This document shows positions 20,538 to 29,161 of a stretch of DNA of 64,000 nucleotides, one piece after another. The first letter of the stretch is position 1, and the number at the start of each line of letters is the position of its first letter. The notes beneath the pieces are model-generated. The model did no database searches. It was not told the origin of the DNA and saw only the letters and a list, made by a program, of their open reading frames with translations. Position numbers and translations under genes: made by a program. This DNA is from Ligilactobacillus pabuli (GTDB lineage Bacteria; Bacillota; Bacilli; Lactobacillales; Lactobacillaceae), in NCBI RefSeq assembly GCF_022836475.1, contig NZ_BQXH01000002.1, positions 1 to 64,000 of the forward strand, read 5' to 3'.

Positions 20538-21083
20538 CTACTGTCGCCGCGATAACTCGAGGTAACGGTTATACCATATTTCAACATATTCCTGCGAAAA
20601 CGGGCCCTTTTTATGGTCGATCCAGTCGACTAATGTCCGGACGTTATATTTTAAGATCTTATCTGTTTCCGCCGAATAATGCCAGCGCGCACCGAACTCC
20701 TGATACTCATCGACGTCTAACAGCCGCTTTTCACCATTGGGAAAAAGCTTGACGTCTAAATCATAATCGATATACTTCAATGCTTCCTTATCTAAAACAG
20801 CTGGAGAAGCTAAATTGCAGTAATAGGAGATCCCATTGTCGCGAATCATAGTCACAATATTAAACCAGTAATCGGCGTGAAAATAAACCAGAGCTGGTTC
20901 ACGTGTCAACCACCGCCGTCCGTCAGACTCAGTGACCAAAGTATGGTCATTGCAGCCGATCAGGGCATTTTCACTAGTTTTTAAGACCATTGTATCGCGC
21001 CAAGTCCGGTGTAGGCTGCCGTCGTGTTTATAACTCTTTAAAGTAATGAACTCGCCTTCCTTGGGTCCACTGAAATGTCGCAT
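20538..21083 (-). CDS. DUF402 protein, Ntdp-like nucleoside tri/diphosphate phosphatase
   Basis: A 181-residue protein. The sequence ([20 protein letters not shown], then [21 protein letters not shown], then [31 protein letters not shown]) matches the UPF0374/DUF402 family that includes Staphylococcus aureus Ntdp and Bacillus YgaC, which hydrolyse nucleoside tri- and diphosphates. The Asp-rich strand [10 protein letters not shown] contains the likely metal-binding residues of the family. The start ATG follows GGAAAGCAGGGAAGT. It is monocistronic. Confidence 0.88.
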   Translation of the reverse strand: MRHFSGPKEGEFITLKSYKHDGSLHRTWRDTMVLKTSENALIGCNDHTLVTESDGRRWLTREPALVYFHADYWFNIVTMIRDNGISYYCNLASPAVLDKEALKYIDYDLDVKLFPNGEKRLLDVDEYQEFGARWHYSAETDKILKYNVRTLVDWIDHKKGPFSQEYVEIWYNRYLELSRRQ

Positions 21084-21201
21084 ATACTTCCCTGCTTTCC
21101 ATAAACACCGGTGTCAAATACACCGAAATCACTTTAATTATAGCAAAACAAGCCGCAATGCACAAAGCAATTCACTGACTTTTATGCACACGACTTATTT
21201 T

Positions 21202-22641
21202 TTATTTTAAACTTAATTTGACAACGGCTTCAGTCCGAGCAGTTTGCGGGAACATATCCAACGGTTGGATGTAGTCCACATCGTAAGCCTCTGATAATTG
21301 CACCAAATCGGCGGCCAGCGTCGATGGATTGCAAGAAACATAGACAAATTTACCTGGTAAATATTGTAAAATAGTCTGGATCAACTGGTCATCTAAGCCA
21401 GTCCGTGGCGGATCGACCACCAAAGCATCAGGAGAAACGCCGGCTGCAGTCCATTTAGCCAGCCATTCTTGTGCGGTCCCAACTTCATAATGAGCATTAT
21501 TCAAGCCAGCTAACTTAGCATTCTGGCGCGCATCATCGATGGCTTCTGGTGTAATATCCATCCCATAAACAGCACTGGCATTTTGTGCCAAATAAATTCC
21601 AATCGTTCCAGCTCCACAGTAAGCATCGATCAAGACATCGCCATCTGCGAGTTCCAAGGCGGCATTGATCTGATCATACAAAACTTTAGTCTGCACCGGA
21701 TTTAACTGGAAGAAGGCCCGTGCTGACAAATGATACTCAGCATCGCCAATTTTTTCAACGAGCTGGTCTTGACCGTACAACCGCACAGTCTTGTTCCCCC
21801 AAATCAAGGAAGTTTTCTGGGAATTCACATTTTGCATGACTGAGACTACGGCTGGTTGTTTGGCAACCAAGTCCTTGATAAACTGATCGACTTGCGGAAT
21901 TTTGCGTGTTCGACTGATCAAGACGACCTGCAACTGGCCAGTCGCAAATGATTCACGGATCACCACAGTCTTGATCACTCCCATGTCCTGTCGTTCATGG
22001 TAGGGTTCGATCTTCCATTTGGCCAACAAATCACAGATCAGCCGAATCGTTGCCATCGACAAATCAGTTTGAGTGGCAAAGGTGGGCAAGTTTACCAAAT
22101 CGTGGCTATCTGGGCGGTACAAGCCGGCTTCGATCTTGCCGTGCTCACCAGCACGAATCTGAAACTGCAACTTATTCCGATAATGGTATGGGTCTTCCAT
22201 TCCCAAAGTTTTCTTCAAATCATACGCCTCATAATCAGCTGGGCGATATTTCTTTAGCGATTGCTTGATGACATCACGCTTAAACTTCAGTTGCGCTGGA
22301 TAAGCGAGGTGTTCGAGCTCAATTCCGCCAACGTCATAGTGGTCTACCGGTTTAACACGGTCACGACTGACTTTCTTCACGTGAACCAGCTCACCTTCAA
22401 GGTAACGTTGTTTTTCGACGGTCACCCGAGCTAAGACATCTTCATGCGGCAAGGCCCCGGGAATAAACATGATCTTGCGTTTATAATATCCGATTCCTTC
22501 ACCATTAATACCGAGGCGTTTGACAGTCACTAAGACAACTTGTCCTTCGAGTCCCTTACCTTGATTGCGGGAGTGTTGGAACTTCCGGTTGTTGTGCGAA
22601 TTATTTTGGTGGTGCTGTGGTGCATGTTGATTATTTTTCAT
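21202..22641 (-). CDS. rlmD: 23S rRNA (uracil-C5)-methyltransferase, RlmD/RlmCD family
   Basis: SAM-dependent RNA m5U methyltransferase of 479 residues. A His/Asn-rich N-terminal tail (1-28) precedes a TRAM domain (VVLVTVKRLGINGEGIGYYKRKIMFIPGALPHE). The catalytic domain has VLIDAYCGAGTIGIYLA (SAM binding), VVDPPRTGLDD and the nucleophile in YVSCNPSTLA. The usual Fe-S cluster segment (C-x5-CGGC) is replaced by KPVDHYDVGGIELEHLAYPAQL, so the cluster cysteines are absent. Which uridine is modified (747, 1939 or both) cannot be decided. The 430 bp upstream region holds structured repeats. Confidence 0.9.
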   Translation of the reverse strand: MKNNQHAPQHHQNNSHNNRKFQHSRNQGKGLEGQVVLVTVKRLGINGEGIGYYKRKIMFIPGALPHEDVLARVTVEKQRYLEGELVHVKKVSRDRVKPVDHYDVGGIELEHLAYPAQLKFKRDVIKQSLKKYRPADYEAYDLKKTLGMEDPYHYRNKLQFQIRAGEHGKIEAGLYRPDSHDLVNLPTFATQTDLSMATIRLICDLLAKWKIEPYHERQDMGVIKTVVIRESFATGQLQVVLISRTRKIPQVDQFIKDLVAKQPAVVSVMQNVNSQKTSLIWGNKTVRLYGQDQLVEKIGDAEYHLSARAFFQLNPVQTKVLYDQINAALELADGDVLIDAYCGAGTIGIYLAQNASAVYGMDITPEAIDDARQNAKLAGLNNAHYEVGTAQEWLAKWTAAGVSPDALVVDPPRTGLDDQLIQTILQYLPGKFVYVSCNPSTLAADLVQLSEAYDVDYIQPLDMFPQTARTEAVVKLSLK

Positions 22642-22660
22642 ATTTTTAAATTCCTTTTTT

Positions 22661-22940
22661 TGACAGAGTGGAGGGAGGCGACTAAGAGACGAGCACTATC
22701 CTGGGCTGACCTTTAATGCGTTTTTGGCATTGAAGGTTGGGCCGGGATAAGCGGAATCTCTTGCCTCACGAAGCTCGACTAATAAACAGAGCGAAGTGAA
22801 ACGGGAGAAAGCGAGCACTATCGGAGCCCGACCTTTAATGCGTTCTTGGCATTGAAGGTTAGACTTAGATAGGCGGAACTTTCTGTTTCACGGAGCTCGA
22901 CTAATAAACAGAGCGAAGCAACTCGAGAGAACTGGAGCAT
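22661..22940 (+). repeat. Structured ~123-bp repeats, array 1 (two full units and a partial third)
   Basis: Two head-to-tail units (about 22661-22782 and 22784-22905) and the start of a third. Each unit begins near ACAGAGYGRAG and ends near RAGCTCGACTAA, and folds on paper into a long rod. Arms include GTGAAAC/GTTTCAC and AGAAAG/CTTTCT in unit 2, AAGAGA/TCTCTT in unit 1, and an apical ACCTTTAATGC/GCATTGAAGGT in both. The same family occurs at 39124-39495 and (reverse) 41740-41982. It occupies the divergent rlmD-recX intergenic region. Confidence 0.88.
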
Positions 22941-23072
22941 TATTAAGTTTCCTCAGTTTTCCCGCACTTTTAACATACTGTTCCTGATTATAACACGACG
23001 CGGATGGAAAATTCCGACTTTCCATATTATAATGTGGATACTTAACAAACTAATTTGTAAGGGAGGACCATT

Positions 23073-23891
23073 TTGACACAAACAATCACCCTCATTAAAG
23101 CACAAAAACGGAAAGGCCGCTACAATATCTATTTGGATAACAAATACGCCTTCCCCGTCGGCGAAGATGTTTTAATTCGCTTCGGCTTAAGTAAAGGCCG
23201 CGAACTGACCCCAACTGAAATTGCTGATCTAAAAGAAGCGGACAATACGTCCAAGGCTTATCAAAAAGCGCTGAACTACCTTGCACACCAGTTGCGCACT
23301 ACCAAAGAAATCAGAGACCATCTCCGCAAAAATGAAATTGAACCAGCTGACATTGAAAAAACACTGGTCAAACTAACAGAAATGCACCTCTTAGACGACT
23401 TGCAGTATGCACAAAGTTTTGTCCGCACGATGGCAAACACTTCGGATAAAGGCCCAACGGTGATTAAAAATAAGTTACGGCAAAAAGGCGTGTCTGCCAA
23501 TGACATTGAAGAAGCACTCACTGAATTTTCCCCTGAGCAGCAAATTGAAAATGGACTTAAAGCAGCCCAAAAAAATGCCCAGCACCTGCACGGGGAATCA
23601 TTTCGAACTAAGACCAATAAAATCCGCCAACAGCTAATGCAAAAAGGCTTCGCTGGCGACGTAATCACCGTCGTGATGGACGAATTAGCCCTTGAGCCAG
23701 ACGAAGATGAAGAACAAACCGCCATCAATGAACAAGGTGCCAAACTGTGGCGTAAAAATCGCCGGTATAGCCAACGCGAACAAATGCAAAAAGTGCGGCA
23801 GGCTTTATATCGGAAAGGTTTCGGTGGTGATTTGATCAATAATTTCATTGCAGACCAAGTAGAAAAAGATAACCAAGAATCATCTATTTGA
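23073..23891 (+). CDS. recX: Regulatory protein RecX
   Basis: RecA-modulating protein of 272 residues, long like other lactobacillar RecX proteins. It has the three-helix repeats typical of the family: YLAHQLRTTKEIRDHLRKNEI, then LLDDLQYAQSFVRTMAN...GPTVIKNKLRQKGVS, then FRTKTNKIRQQLMQKGFAGDVI, and a final SQREQMQKVRQALYRKGFGGDLI. I take the TTG at 23073, preceded by GGGAGGACCATT (a strong ribosome binding site), as the start, giving MTQTITLIKAQKRKGRYNIYLD. RecX inhibits or tunes RecA filaments during recombination and SOS. Confidence 0.93.
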   Translation: MTQTITLIKAQKRKGRYNIYLDNKYAFPVGEDVLIRFGLSKGRELTPTEIADLKEADNTSKAYQKALNYLAHQLRTTKEIRDHLRKNEIEPADIEKTLVKLTEMHLLDDLQYAQSFVRTMANTSDKGPTVIKNKLRQKGVSANDIEEALTEFSPEQQIENGLKAAQKNAQHLHGESFRTKTNKIRQQLMQKGFAGDVITVVMDELALEPDEDEEQTAINEQGAKLWRKNRRYSQREQMQKVRQALYRKGFGGDLINNFIADQVEKDNQESSI

Positions 23892-23896
23892 CAAGC

Positions 23897-23933
23897 AAAA
23901 GCCCAGCTCTCAACTATGAGAACTAGGCTTTTT
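23897..23933. terminator. Shared terminator between recX and the yihY-like gene
   Basis: AAAGCCCAGCTCTC pairs with GAGAACTAGGCTTT with a short loop. A-rich and T-rich flanks on both sides suggest bidirectional use by the convergent genes. Confidence 0.8.
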
Positions 23934-23936
23934 AGC

Positions 23937-24842
23937 TTACTTTTTTTTATGGGTTGGATCGACCTTGTCGTACAACCGTTTAATTGCAGTCCGTTTGGGT
24001 TCAATTTTACCGTAGTGGTACCGCTCCAGAGTCGAATTTAGCAGTGCCCCTAACAAGACGACCCAACTGGAAAAGTTTAGCCAAAACAGCAAGACGATAA
24101 AGGTTCCGATCGTTCCGTAACTCAGCACTGATTTGGCAAAATACTTGAGGTAAATCGAGAAGCCTTGGGTCAATAACATCCAACCGCTGGCGGCAAATAA
24201 TGCCCCTGGCCAGACAAAGCGCATGTGCGTTTTAGCGTTGGTCAAGAATTCATACAAAAAGAGCATGACCAGCACTAGCACCAAGAAAGTCCCAAAGGTT
24301 TTGTATTTGCTGAACGCATCGAGCCACCCTAAATTCCAATGGAAAATTGGTGCCAGATAATCTAAAACTAACTGTCCAAAACTATTGATCAAGAAAACCA
24401 CGATAGCTAACAGTCCAAAAACTAAAATCGCAAAAAACGAAAAAATCCGACTGGTAATTGCATTGTCATATCCCTCGACACCATAAACCTGGTTGATCGA
24501 CATTTTCAAAGTGTTAATTCCACGACTAGCCGACCAAATCGTTAAGATCCCGGTTACAGAAGCTAAACCACCAGAACTATTATTCAAAAAGTCCATGATG
24601 ATTGGCTTTAAAGTACTATAGACGGCTGCGGGAAAGGCAACTTTGAGGTATGGCAACAAATTTCCCGCCTTTAAACCCAACAATGGCAATAAATTGGCCG
24701 CAAAAATTAGTAGCGGAAAAATTGCCAACAATACATAGTAGGCCATCACGATTGCAGTATTACCAAAATTGACCTCGCCAAACTCCGCAACGATCAGTTT
24801 GATAAATTTTTTAATGGGCTGAAGCTTTTTACTGTGAGCCAT
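23937..24842 (-). CDS. YihY/BrkB family membrane protein
   Basis: A 301-residue polytopic membrane protein with six hydrophobic stretches (for example AIVMAYYVLLAIFPLLIFAAN near residue 30 and FIVLLFWLNFSSWVVLLGALLN near 247). The family (formerly mis-called ribonuclease BN or BrkB) has conserved YYVLLAIFPLLIF and WxxxSRGINTLKMSINQVYG (here IWSASRGINTLKMS) motifs. Biochemical function is not established. The gene is 24 bp downstream of the LysM protein gene on the same strand, so they are probably co-transcribed. Confidence 0.88.
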   Translation of the reverse strand: MAHSKKLQPIKKFIKLIVAEFGEVNFGNTAIVMAYYVLLAIFPLLIFAANLLPLLGLKAGNLLPYLKVAFPAAVYSTLKPIIMDFLNNSSGGLASVTGILTIWSASRGINTLKMSINQVYGVEGYDNAITSRIFSFFAILVFGLLAIVVFLINSFGQLVLDYLAPIFHWNLGWLDAFSKYKTFGTFLVLVLVMLFLYEFLTNAKTHMRFVWPGALFAASGWMLLTQGFSIYLKYFAKSVLSYGTIGTFIVLLFWLNFSSWVVLLGALLNSTLERYHYGKIEPKRTAIKRLYDKVDPTHKKK

Positions 24843-24866
24843 GCAGTGAGTTCACATCCTATTTCT

Positions 24867-25502
24867 TTATTCAACGGAAGCGTCTGTCGTCTCCGTTTGA
24901 GTTGTTTCGTTTGTCCCTGTCGTTTCATCCGACGTATTATCCTGAGTTGCTGTCTCAGTATCATTGCCAGTGTATGTCTCGGCTGATTGAGTCTCTACTT
25001 GTTGAGTGTTACTTTGTTCCGTTGGACGTTTTCCAGTATCAGGCACTCTTAGCTGAACTCCCGCTGAAATTTCACGGCTTTCTAAGTCATTTAATTCAAT
25101 CAGTTCGTCCACAGTTGTCCCATAATCTTCGGCAATCGTTGATAGAAATTCACCATTCTTAACCACGATCGTCAGATATTTGCCAGACTTAGTGACTTTT
25201 TTGGTGCTAGACTTCGCCGCTTTAGCGGTTGTTTTCTTAGCTGGGGCCTTAGCCTTCGTTTCTTTAACACTAGATTCTGACTGGCCATACTTCTTTTTAG
25301 CAAGAGCTCGTTGCCGATTATATTCCTTTTTTTGATAAGCGGCATTATCACCAAATGAAGCCTGGACCCGACTTTGAACGACCGGACTTTTCCAAGCCCA
25401 GAGCCCAGCAACGATAACGACCACGAGTCCCAGAATGGTCCAGCTAAACTTTTTCAACATTTTCTTTTGTTTGGAATGCAGGTGTTTCTTCTGTTTATTC
25501 AT
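24867..25502 (-). CDS. Membrane-anchored LysM-domain protein (SAG1386/EF1546-like)
   Basis: A 211-residue envelope protein. A basic N-terminus and one membrane segment (FSWTILGLVVVIVAGLWAW, about 19-37) are followed by an Ala/Lys-rich linker (KETKAKAPAKKTTAKAAKSS), a LysM domain (YLTIVVKNGEFLSTIAEDYGTTVDELIELNDL...LRVP, about 108-154) and a Thr/Gln/Glu-rich tail. This is the layout of lactobacillar and streptococcal SAG1386/EF1546 surface proteins. The outer part should bind peptidoglycan. First gene of a probable two-gene unit with the yihY-like gene. Confidence 0.85.
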   Translation of the reverse strand: MNKQKKHLHSKQKKMLKKFSWTILGLVVVIVAGLWAWKSPVVQSRVQASFGDNAAYQKKEYNRQRALAKKKYGQSESSVKETKAKAPAKKTTAKAAKSSTKKVTKSGKYLTIVVKNGEFLSTIAEDYGTTVDELIELNDLESREISAGVQLRVPDTGKRPTEQSNTQQVETQSAETYTGNDTETATQDNTSDETTGTNETTQTETTDASVE

Positions 25503-25792
25503 GAAAGTACTCCCCTAATCTAATTATTAGTTATGTTTAGTACGTGAATCAGAGTAGCGGCTCCGAGTACTTCGCACTAATGCACAAAAAATATTACCTT
25601 TTTTATTTTACACTAAAACGCAGTTAAATAGTAGGGAAGAATCTTCAGAATCATTTTCTAGGAGAGAAACACGACCCTTTTCTAGGCCTTAACTGGTGAG
25701 TTGCTGGGTGTTGGGAAATGAGTTTGGAAAAGTGATGGACATTGTGACACTGGATGACATCGTTTTGGAGAAACAGTATTTGAACCCTCAAC

Positions 25793-25997
25793 TTGCAGTC
25801 GTTGTTTTGGTAAAACAACGCACGTATTTCACTTTGCGGTCGTTGTTTCGATAAAATAGCGGTCGCATCTCATTTTGCAGTCGTTGTTTTAATAAAACAG
25901 CGGTCGCATCTCACTTTGCGGTCGTCGCTTTGGTAAAACAGCGATTGCATTTCACTTTGCGGTCGTCGTTTTACTGAAACAACGGTCGTATTACCGA
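25793..25997. repeat. Five tandem 41-bp hairpin repeats
   Basis: Five contiguous units start at 25793, 25834, 25875, 25916 and 25957, each beginning TTGCRGTCGT. Each unit carries an inverted repeat around a 3-4 base loop, for example GTTGTTTT/AAAACAAC in unit 1 and TTTT/AAAA arms in unit 3, with outer TGC/GCA pairing. Differences between units tend to preserve pairing. They lie in the 588-bp spacer between the LysM protein gene and galU. The rest of that spacer (25503-25792) holds nothing I recognise. Confidence 0.85.
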
Positions 25998-26045
25998 TAG
26001 CTGGTCCTACTTTTACTAAACGGGACCAGCTATCCTCCTCTATCC

Positions 26046-26079
26046 AAAAAAAGAAGCCCCCACCACAGCGGAAGCTTCT
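26046..26079 (-). terminator. Terminator of galU
   Basis: On the minus strand AGAAGC(tt)CC pairs with GG(gggg)GCTTCT, followed by seven T residues, just after the galU stop. Confidence 0.8.
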
Positions 26080-26090
26080 CATTCAATGAT

Positions 26091-26963
26091 TTATTTTAAT
26101 TTCTTGCTGAGTTCTTTGATATAAGCAGCTAATTCATCCTTAACTTCTGGATGACGTAAGCCAAACTCGATCGAAGTCTTCAGGTAGCCAAACTTGTAAC
26201 CAACATCGAAACGATCACCCTTGAATTCATGGGCAAAGACGCGTTGGATCTTGTTCAAACGGTCGATGGCATCAGTTAACTGGATCTCGTTACCTGCACC
26301 CGGCTTCTGTGTTTCTAACATTGAGAAGATTTCAGGTGTTAACAAGTAGCGACCAATAATTGCCAAGTCAGATGGGGCCTTGTCAACCGCTGGCTTTTCA
26401 ACGAAACGCTTAACGTCGTACAAACCAGGCTTCGTTTGCATAGCAGGGTCGATCACACCGTACTTGTTAACTTCTTGATGCGGCACCTTCATCACTGCCA
26501 AAGTTGAAGCGTGAGTATCATCATAACGGTCCATCAATTGCTTAGTCAATGGCACCTTGTCTTCCATGATGTCATCACCTAACATGACAACAAATGGTTC
26601 GTCGCCCACAAAATCCTTGGCCATCAAGACGGCATCACCCAAACCACGTGGGTGGGACTGACGGATAAAGTACAAGTTAATGTCAGTTGTTTGTTCAACT
26701 AATTTCAGCAAATCGGTCTTGCCCTTTTCGCGGAGGTTTTGTTCCAATTCAGGGACAGAATCGAAATGGTCTTCGATTGGACGTTTACCTTTTCCGGTTA
26801 CGACTAAGATGTCTTCGATGCCTGACTTCTTAGCTTCTTCCACGATATATTGAATCGTTGGTTTGTCAATAATTGGTAGCATTTCCTTGGCCAAAGCCTT
26901 AGTTGCCGGCAAGAAACGAGTTCCCAAGCCTGCAGCAGGAATAACCGCTTTTCTAACTTTCAT
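26091..26963 (-). CDS. galU: UTP-glucose-1-phosphate uridylyltransferase
   Basis: Makes UDP-glucose from glucose-1-phosphate and UTP. 290 residues, the usual length. The nucleotidyltransferase signature [27 protein letters not shown] is at residues 4-30. [10 protein letters not shown] near 124 carries the metal-binding aspartates, and FVEKP (near 188) and [20 protein letters not shown] (near 245-265) are family hallmarks. UDP-glucose is the likely donor for the glycolipid glycosyltransferases at 4.9-7.1 kb. Monocistronic. Confidence 0.97.
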   Translation of the reverse strand: MKVRKAVIPAAGLGTRFLPATKALAKEMLPIIDKPTIQYIVEEAKKSGIEDILVVTGKGKRPIEDHFDSVPELEQNLREKGKTDLLKLVEQTTDINLYFIRQSHPRGLGDAVLMAKDFVGDEPFVVMLGDDIMEDKVPLTKQLMDRYDDTHASTLAVMKVPHQEVNKYGVIDPAMQTKPGLYDVKRFVEKPAVDKAPSDLAIIGRYLLTPEIFSMLETQKPGAGNEIQLTDAIDRLNKIQRVFAHEFKGDRFDVGYKFGYLKTSIEFGLRHPEVKDELAAYIKELSKKLK

Positions 26964-27089
26964 TAAATAGCTCCTCCATTAGCAACAGCAAATCATTACT
27001 GTGCCGATTAATTATGATTTTATTGTAACAAGTCCACTTATTAATGTAAACGTAAGTCACATCAGTCCTTATTATACCGGTTCCGCCTG

Positions 27090-27875
27090 CTAAAACAAAT
27101 ATTTCGCGTCAAATTCAGGATCTTGCGAAGTTAAGATCTCCGGACCATCGTTAGTGATCGCAATCGAATGTTCGAATTGGCATGACAAACTCCCATCGGC
27201 TGTCCGTGCAGTCCAACCATTTGGATCATCCATGTTAGCTTCCCAGCCGCCCATGTTGATCATTGGTTCGATCGTGATCGTCATTCCTGGACGTAAACGC
27301 AAGCCCTTGCCTGCTTCACCATAATGCGGCACGTTTGGACTTTCGTGCATCGTTGGCCCAATGCCATGACCAATAAATTCACGGACATCGCCATAGCCAT
27401 TTTCATCTTCGGTAAAGTGCTGGATCGCAGCACCAATATCACCGATGCGGTTGCCGACTTGCGCCTGATCAATTCCAAGGTACAAAGCCTTTTTAGTGAC
27501 ATCCATCAAGCGGTCAATTTCTGGGGTTGACTTACCGATCACGTATGACCAGCAAGAATCACTCATTGCGCCATGGTAGTTGACCACTGTATCGACTTTG
27601 ATCAAATCGCCATCTTTTAAAATTAAATTTTTGCGTGGGAAACCATGACAAATTTCATCGTTGACACTGACACAAGTGGCATACTTGTAGCCTTCAAAGC
27701 CAATTTGTTCTGGGATCGCATCATGTTCTTTAAAATACTTCAAAGCGAACTCTTCAATTTCCCAGCTCGACATCCCTGGATGAAGGATTTGCTTGACCCC
27801 TTTGTGCATTCCAGCCAAAATCGCACCGGACTTGGCCATTTCCTCGATCTCTCGCGGTGATTTTAATGTAATCAT
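27090..27875 (-). CDS. map: Methionine aminopeptidase, type I
   Basis: Removes the N-terminal methionine from nascent proteins. I start at the ATG that follows TTGGAGGTACTTAGTA, giving MITLKSPREIEEMAKSG and 261 residues. A frame 13 codons longer lacks such a site. Metal ligands typical of the family are visible in VDTVVNYHGAMSDSCW (first Asp pair region), FIGHGIGPTMHESPNVPHYG and TIEPMIN. The Cys-containing DSCW in place of the more usual DxAxT pattern, and the C-terminal extension ([20 protein letters not shown]), follow lactobacillar Map proteins. Confidence 0.95.
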   Translation of the reverse strand: MITLKSPREIEEMAKSGAILAGMHKGVKQILHPGMSSWEIEEFALKYFKEHDAIPEQIGFEGYKYATCVSVNDEICHGFPRKNLILKDGDLIKVDTVVNYHGAMSDSCWSYVIGKSTPEIDRLMDVTKKALYLGIDQAQVGNRIGDIGAAIQHFTEDENGYGDVREFIGHGIGPTMHESPNVPHYGEAGKGLRLRPGMTITIEPMINMGGWEANMDDPNGWTARTADGSLSCQFEHSIAITNDGPEILTSQDPEFDAKYLF

Positions 27876-28101
27876 TACTAAGTACCTCCAATTATTTCGA
27901 CTGACCTTTGCCATTTGCCAAAGACTAGTCGTTCATGCTTGCCTGTCAATTTACTGTACTAACAGCGTCATTTCGACAGCATTTCTCCCCCATTATAGCT
28001 CATAAGTCGAATTAATGGTTAATTTTCCCTCAGTATGGATGAAATTCTTCAATAATCTGCTATAATAGCTCTTGATATTAAAAGTGAAAGAAGGATCTGA
28101 C

Positions 28102-28566
28102 ATGCCAACGGCAAAAGTAGTTTTCGCCACAATTACAGGAAACAATGAAGACATTGCAGATATTATCTCAGATAATTTAGAAGACCAAGGTTTTGAAATT
28201 GAACAAATCGAGATCTCCCAAGCACAAATTGAAGACTTTGAACAAGCTGATTTATGTGTGATCTGCCCATATACCTACGATGAAGGTGCCTTACCAGATG
28301 AGGGCCTAGATTTTTATGATGACTTAAAAGAAGATGCCGATCTAACTGGCAAGGTGTATGGTGTCGCTGGTTCCGGTGATACATTCTATGAAGGCTTTTA
28401 CTGCACTGCAGTCGATGATTTTAGTCAAGCCATGAAAGAGGCCCATGCCATTCAAGGCGCACCTGACTTAAAAATTAACTTAGCCCCAGATTCCGACGAA
28501 GATCTTGCGGCCATCGACCAGTTCAGCAAACAGCTAGTTGAAACCTACAAGGCCCAAGTTAAATGA
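28102..28566 (+). CDS. Flavodoxin
   Basis: FMN-binding electron carrier of 154 residues starting MPTAKVVFATITGNNEDIADII after GAAAGAAGGATCTGAC. A longer frame upstream overlaps this ribosome binding site. The phosphate-binding loop ATITGNNEDIAD corresponds to the flavodoxin T/S-x-T-G-N-T motif. VICPYTYDEGALPDEGLDFYDDL and GVAGSGDTFYEGFYCTAVDDF are the loops that flank the isoalloxazine ring. The strongly acidic composition is normal. The stop codon overlaps the start of the gtrA-like gene (ATGA). Confidence 0.92.
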   Translation: MPTAKVVFATITGNNEDIADIISDNLEDQGFEIEQIEISQAQIEDFEQADLCVICPYTYDEGALPDEGLDFYDDLKEDADLTGKVYGVAGSGDTFYEGFYCTAVDDFSQAMKEAHAIQGAPDLKINLAPDSDEDLAAIDQFSKQLVETYKAQVK

Positions 28567-28982
28567 CGTTGATCAAAAAGCTCTGGACTAAGTATCAAAG
28601 TGTGATTGCCTATTTGTTCTTTGGGGTGTTGACCACCCTGATCAACATCGTGGCTTTCTACGTCTTTGGGACGGTCTTTAACCTTTACTACCAGTTGGCA
28701 AATGTGATTGCCTGGTTATTGTCAGTGCTCTTTGCGTTTTTCACCAACAAGGTCTGGGTCTTTGGATCCAAATTCACCACCGCTCGTGCCTTTTGGGTCG
28801 AAATGGGTAAATTTTTCTTTTACCGTGGGTTATCGTTGCTCGTCGACGCAGCCATCATGGGACTCGGTGTTTCTGTCTTAAAGATCGACAAAAACCTCAC
28901 CAAGCTCTTAGACCAAGTCGTCGTGGTCATCATCAACTACTTCTTTAGTAAGTTTTTGATTTTTAAGAGTACTCATAAATAA
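28563..28982 (+). CDS. GtrA family membrane protein
   Basis: A 139-residue protein with four predicted membrane helices (for example VIAYLFFGVLTTLINIVAFYVFG near the start and QVVVVIINYFFSKFLIF near the end). The pattern matches the GtrA/DPMS-related family, thought to move lipid-linked sugars across the membrane. It overlaps the flavodoxin gene by four bases and shares its transcript. The pairing of flavodoxin and GtrA is probably positional rather than functional. Confidence 0.88.
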   Translation: MTLIKKLWTKYQSVIAYLFFGVLTTLINIVAFYVFGTVFNLYYQLANVIAWLLSVLFAFFTNKVWVFGSKFTTARAFWVEMGKFFFYRGLSLLVDAAIMGLGVSVLKIDKNLTKLLDQVVVVIINYFFSKFLIFKSTHK

Positions 28983-28993
28983 CTATTATTAAC

Positions 28994-29033
28994 AAGTCTA
29001 ACTAGCCGTCAGTGGTTGTTAGGCTTTTTTAAT
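28994..29033 (+). terminator. Terminator of the flavodoxin-gtrA operon
   Basis: AGTCTAAC pairs with GTTAGGCT around a loop and is followed by TTTTTT. Confidence 0.75.
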
Positions 29034-29111
29034 TTTCGTGATTAAACTCAAGAAAAAGAACTTTTTTCAAATAAATGTCCAAGCAGTTCACACTTTCATG
29101 TGATTTGGTAG

Positions 29112-29139
29112 TATAATAATGTTATTGAAAGCGTTACTA
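29112..29139 (+). promoter_or_regulatory. -10 element and near-consensus cre site upstream of the AAA ATPase gene
   Basis: TATAAT at 29112-29117 is followed by TGAAAGCGTTACTA at 29126-29139, which matches the cre consensus TGNAANCGNTNNCA at all but one defined position. Being downstream of the -10, a bound CcpA would act as a roadblock. Assignment is tentative. Confidence 0.4.
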
Positions 29140-29161
29140 TATTTAAGAAAGGAGTCTTCCC

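Noticed and set aside
23276-24004. Long antisense open frame of 242 codons opposite recX
   Set aside because: It is a shadow of the real recX gene. Cys/Ser/Leu-rich composition and no start context.
25793-25997. CRISPR array
   Set aside because: Repeats are contiguous 41-bp units with no unique spacers, and no cas genes are present.
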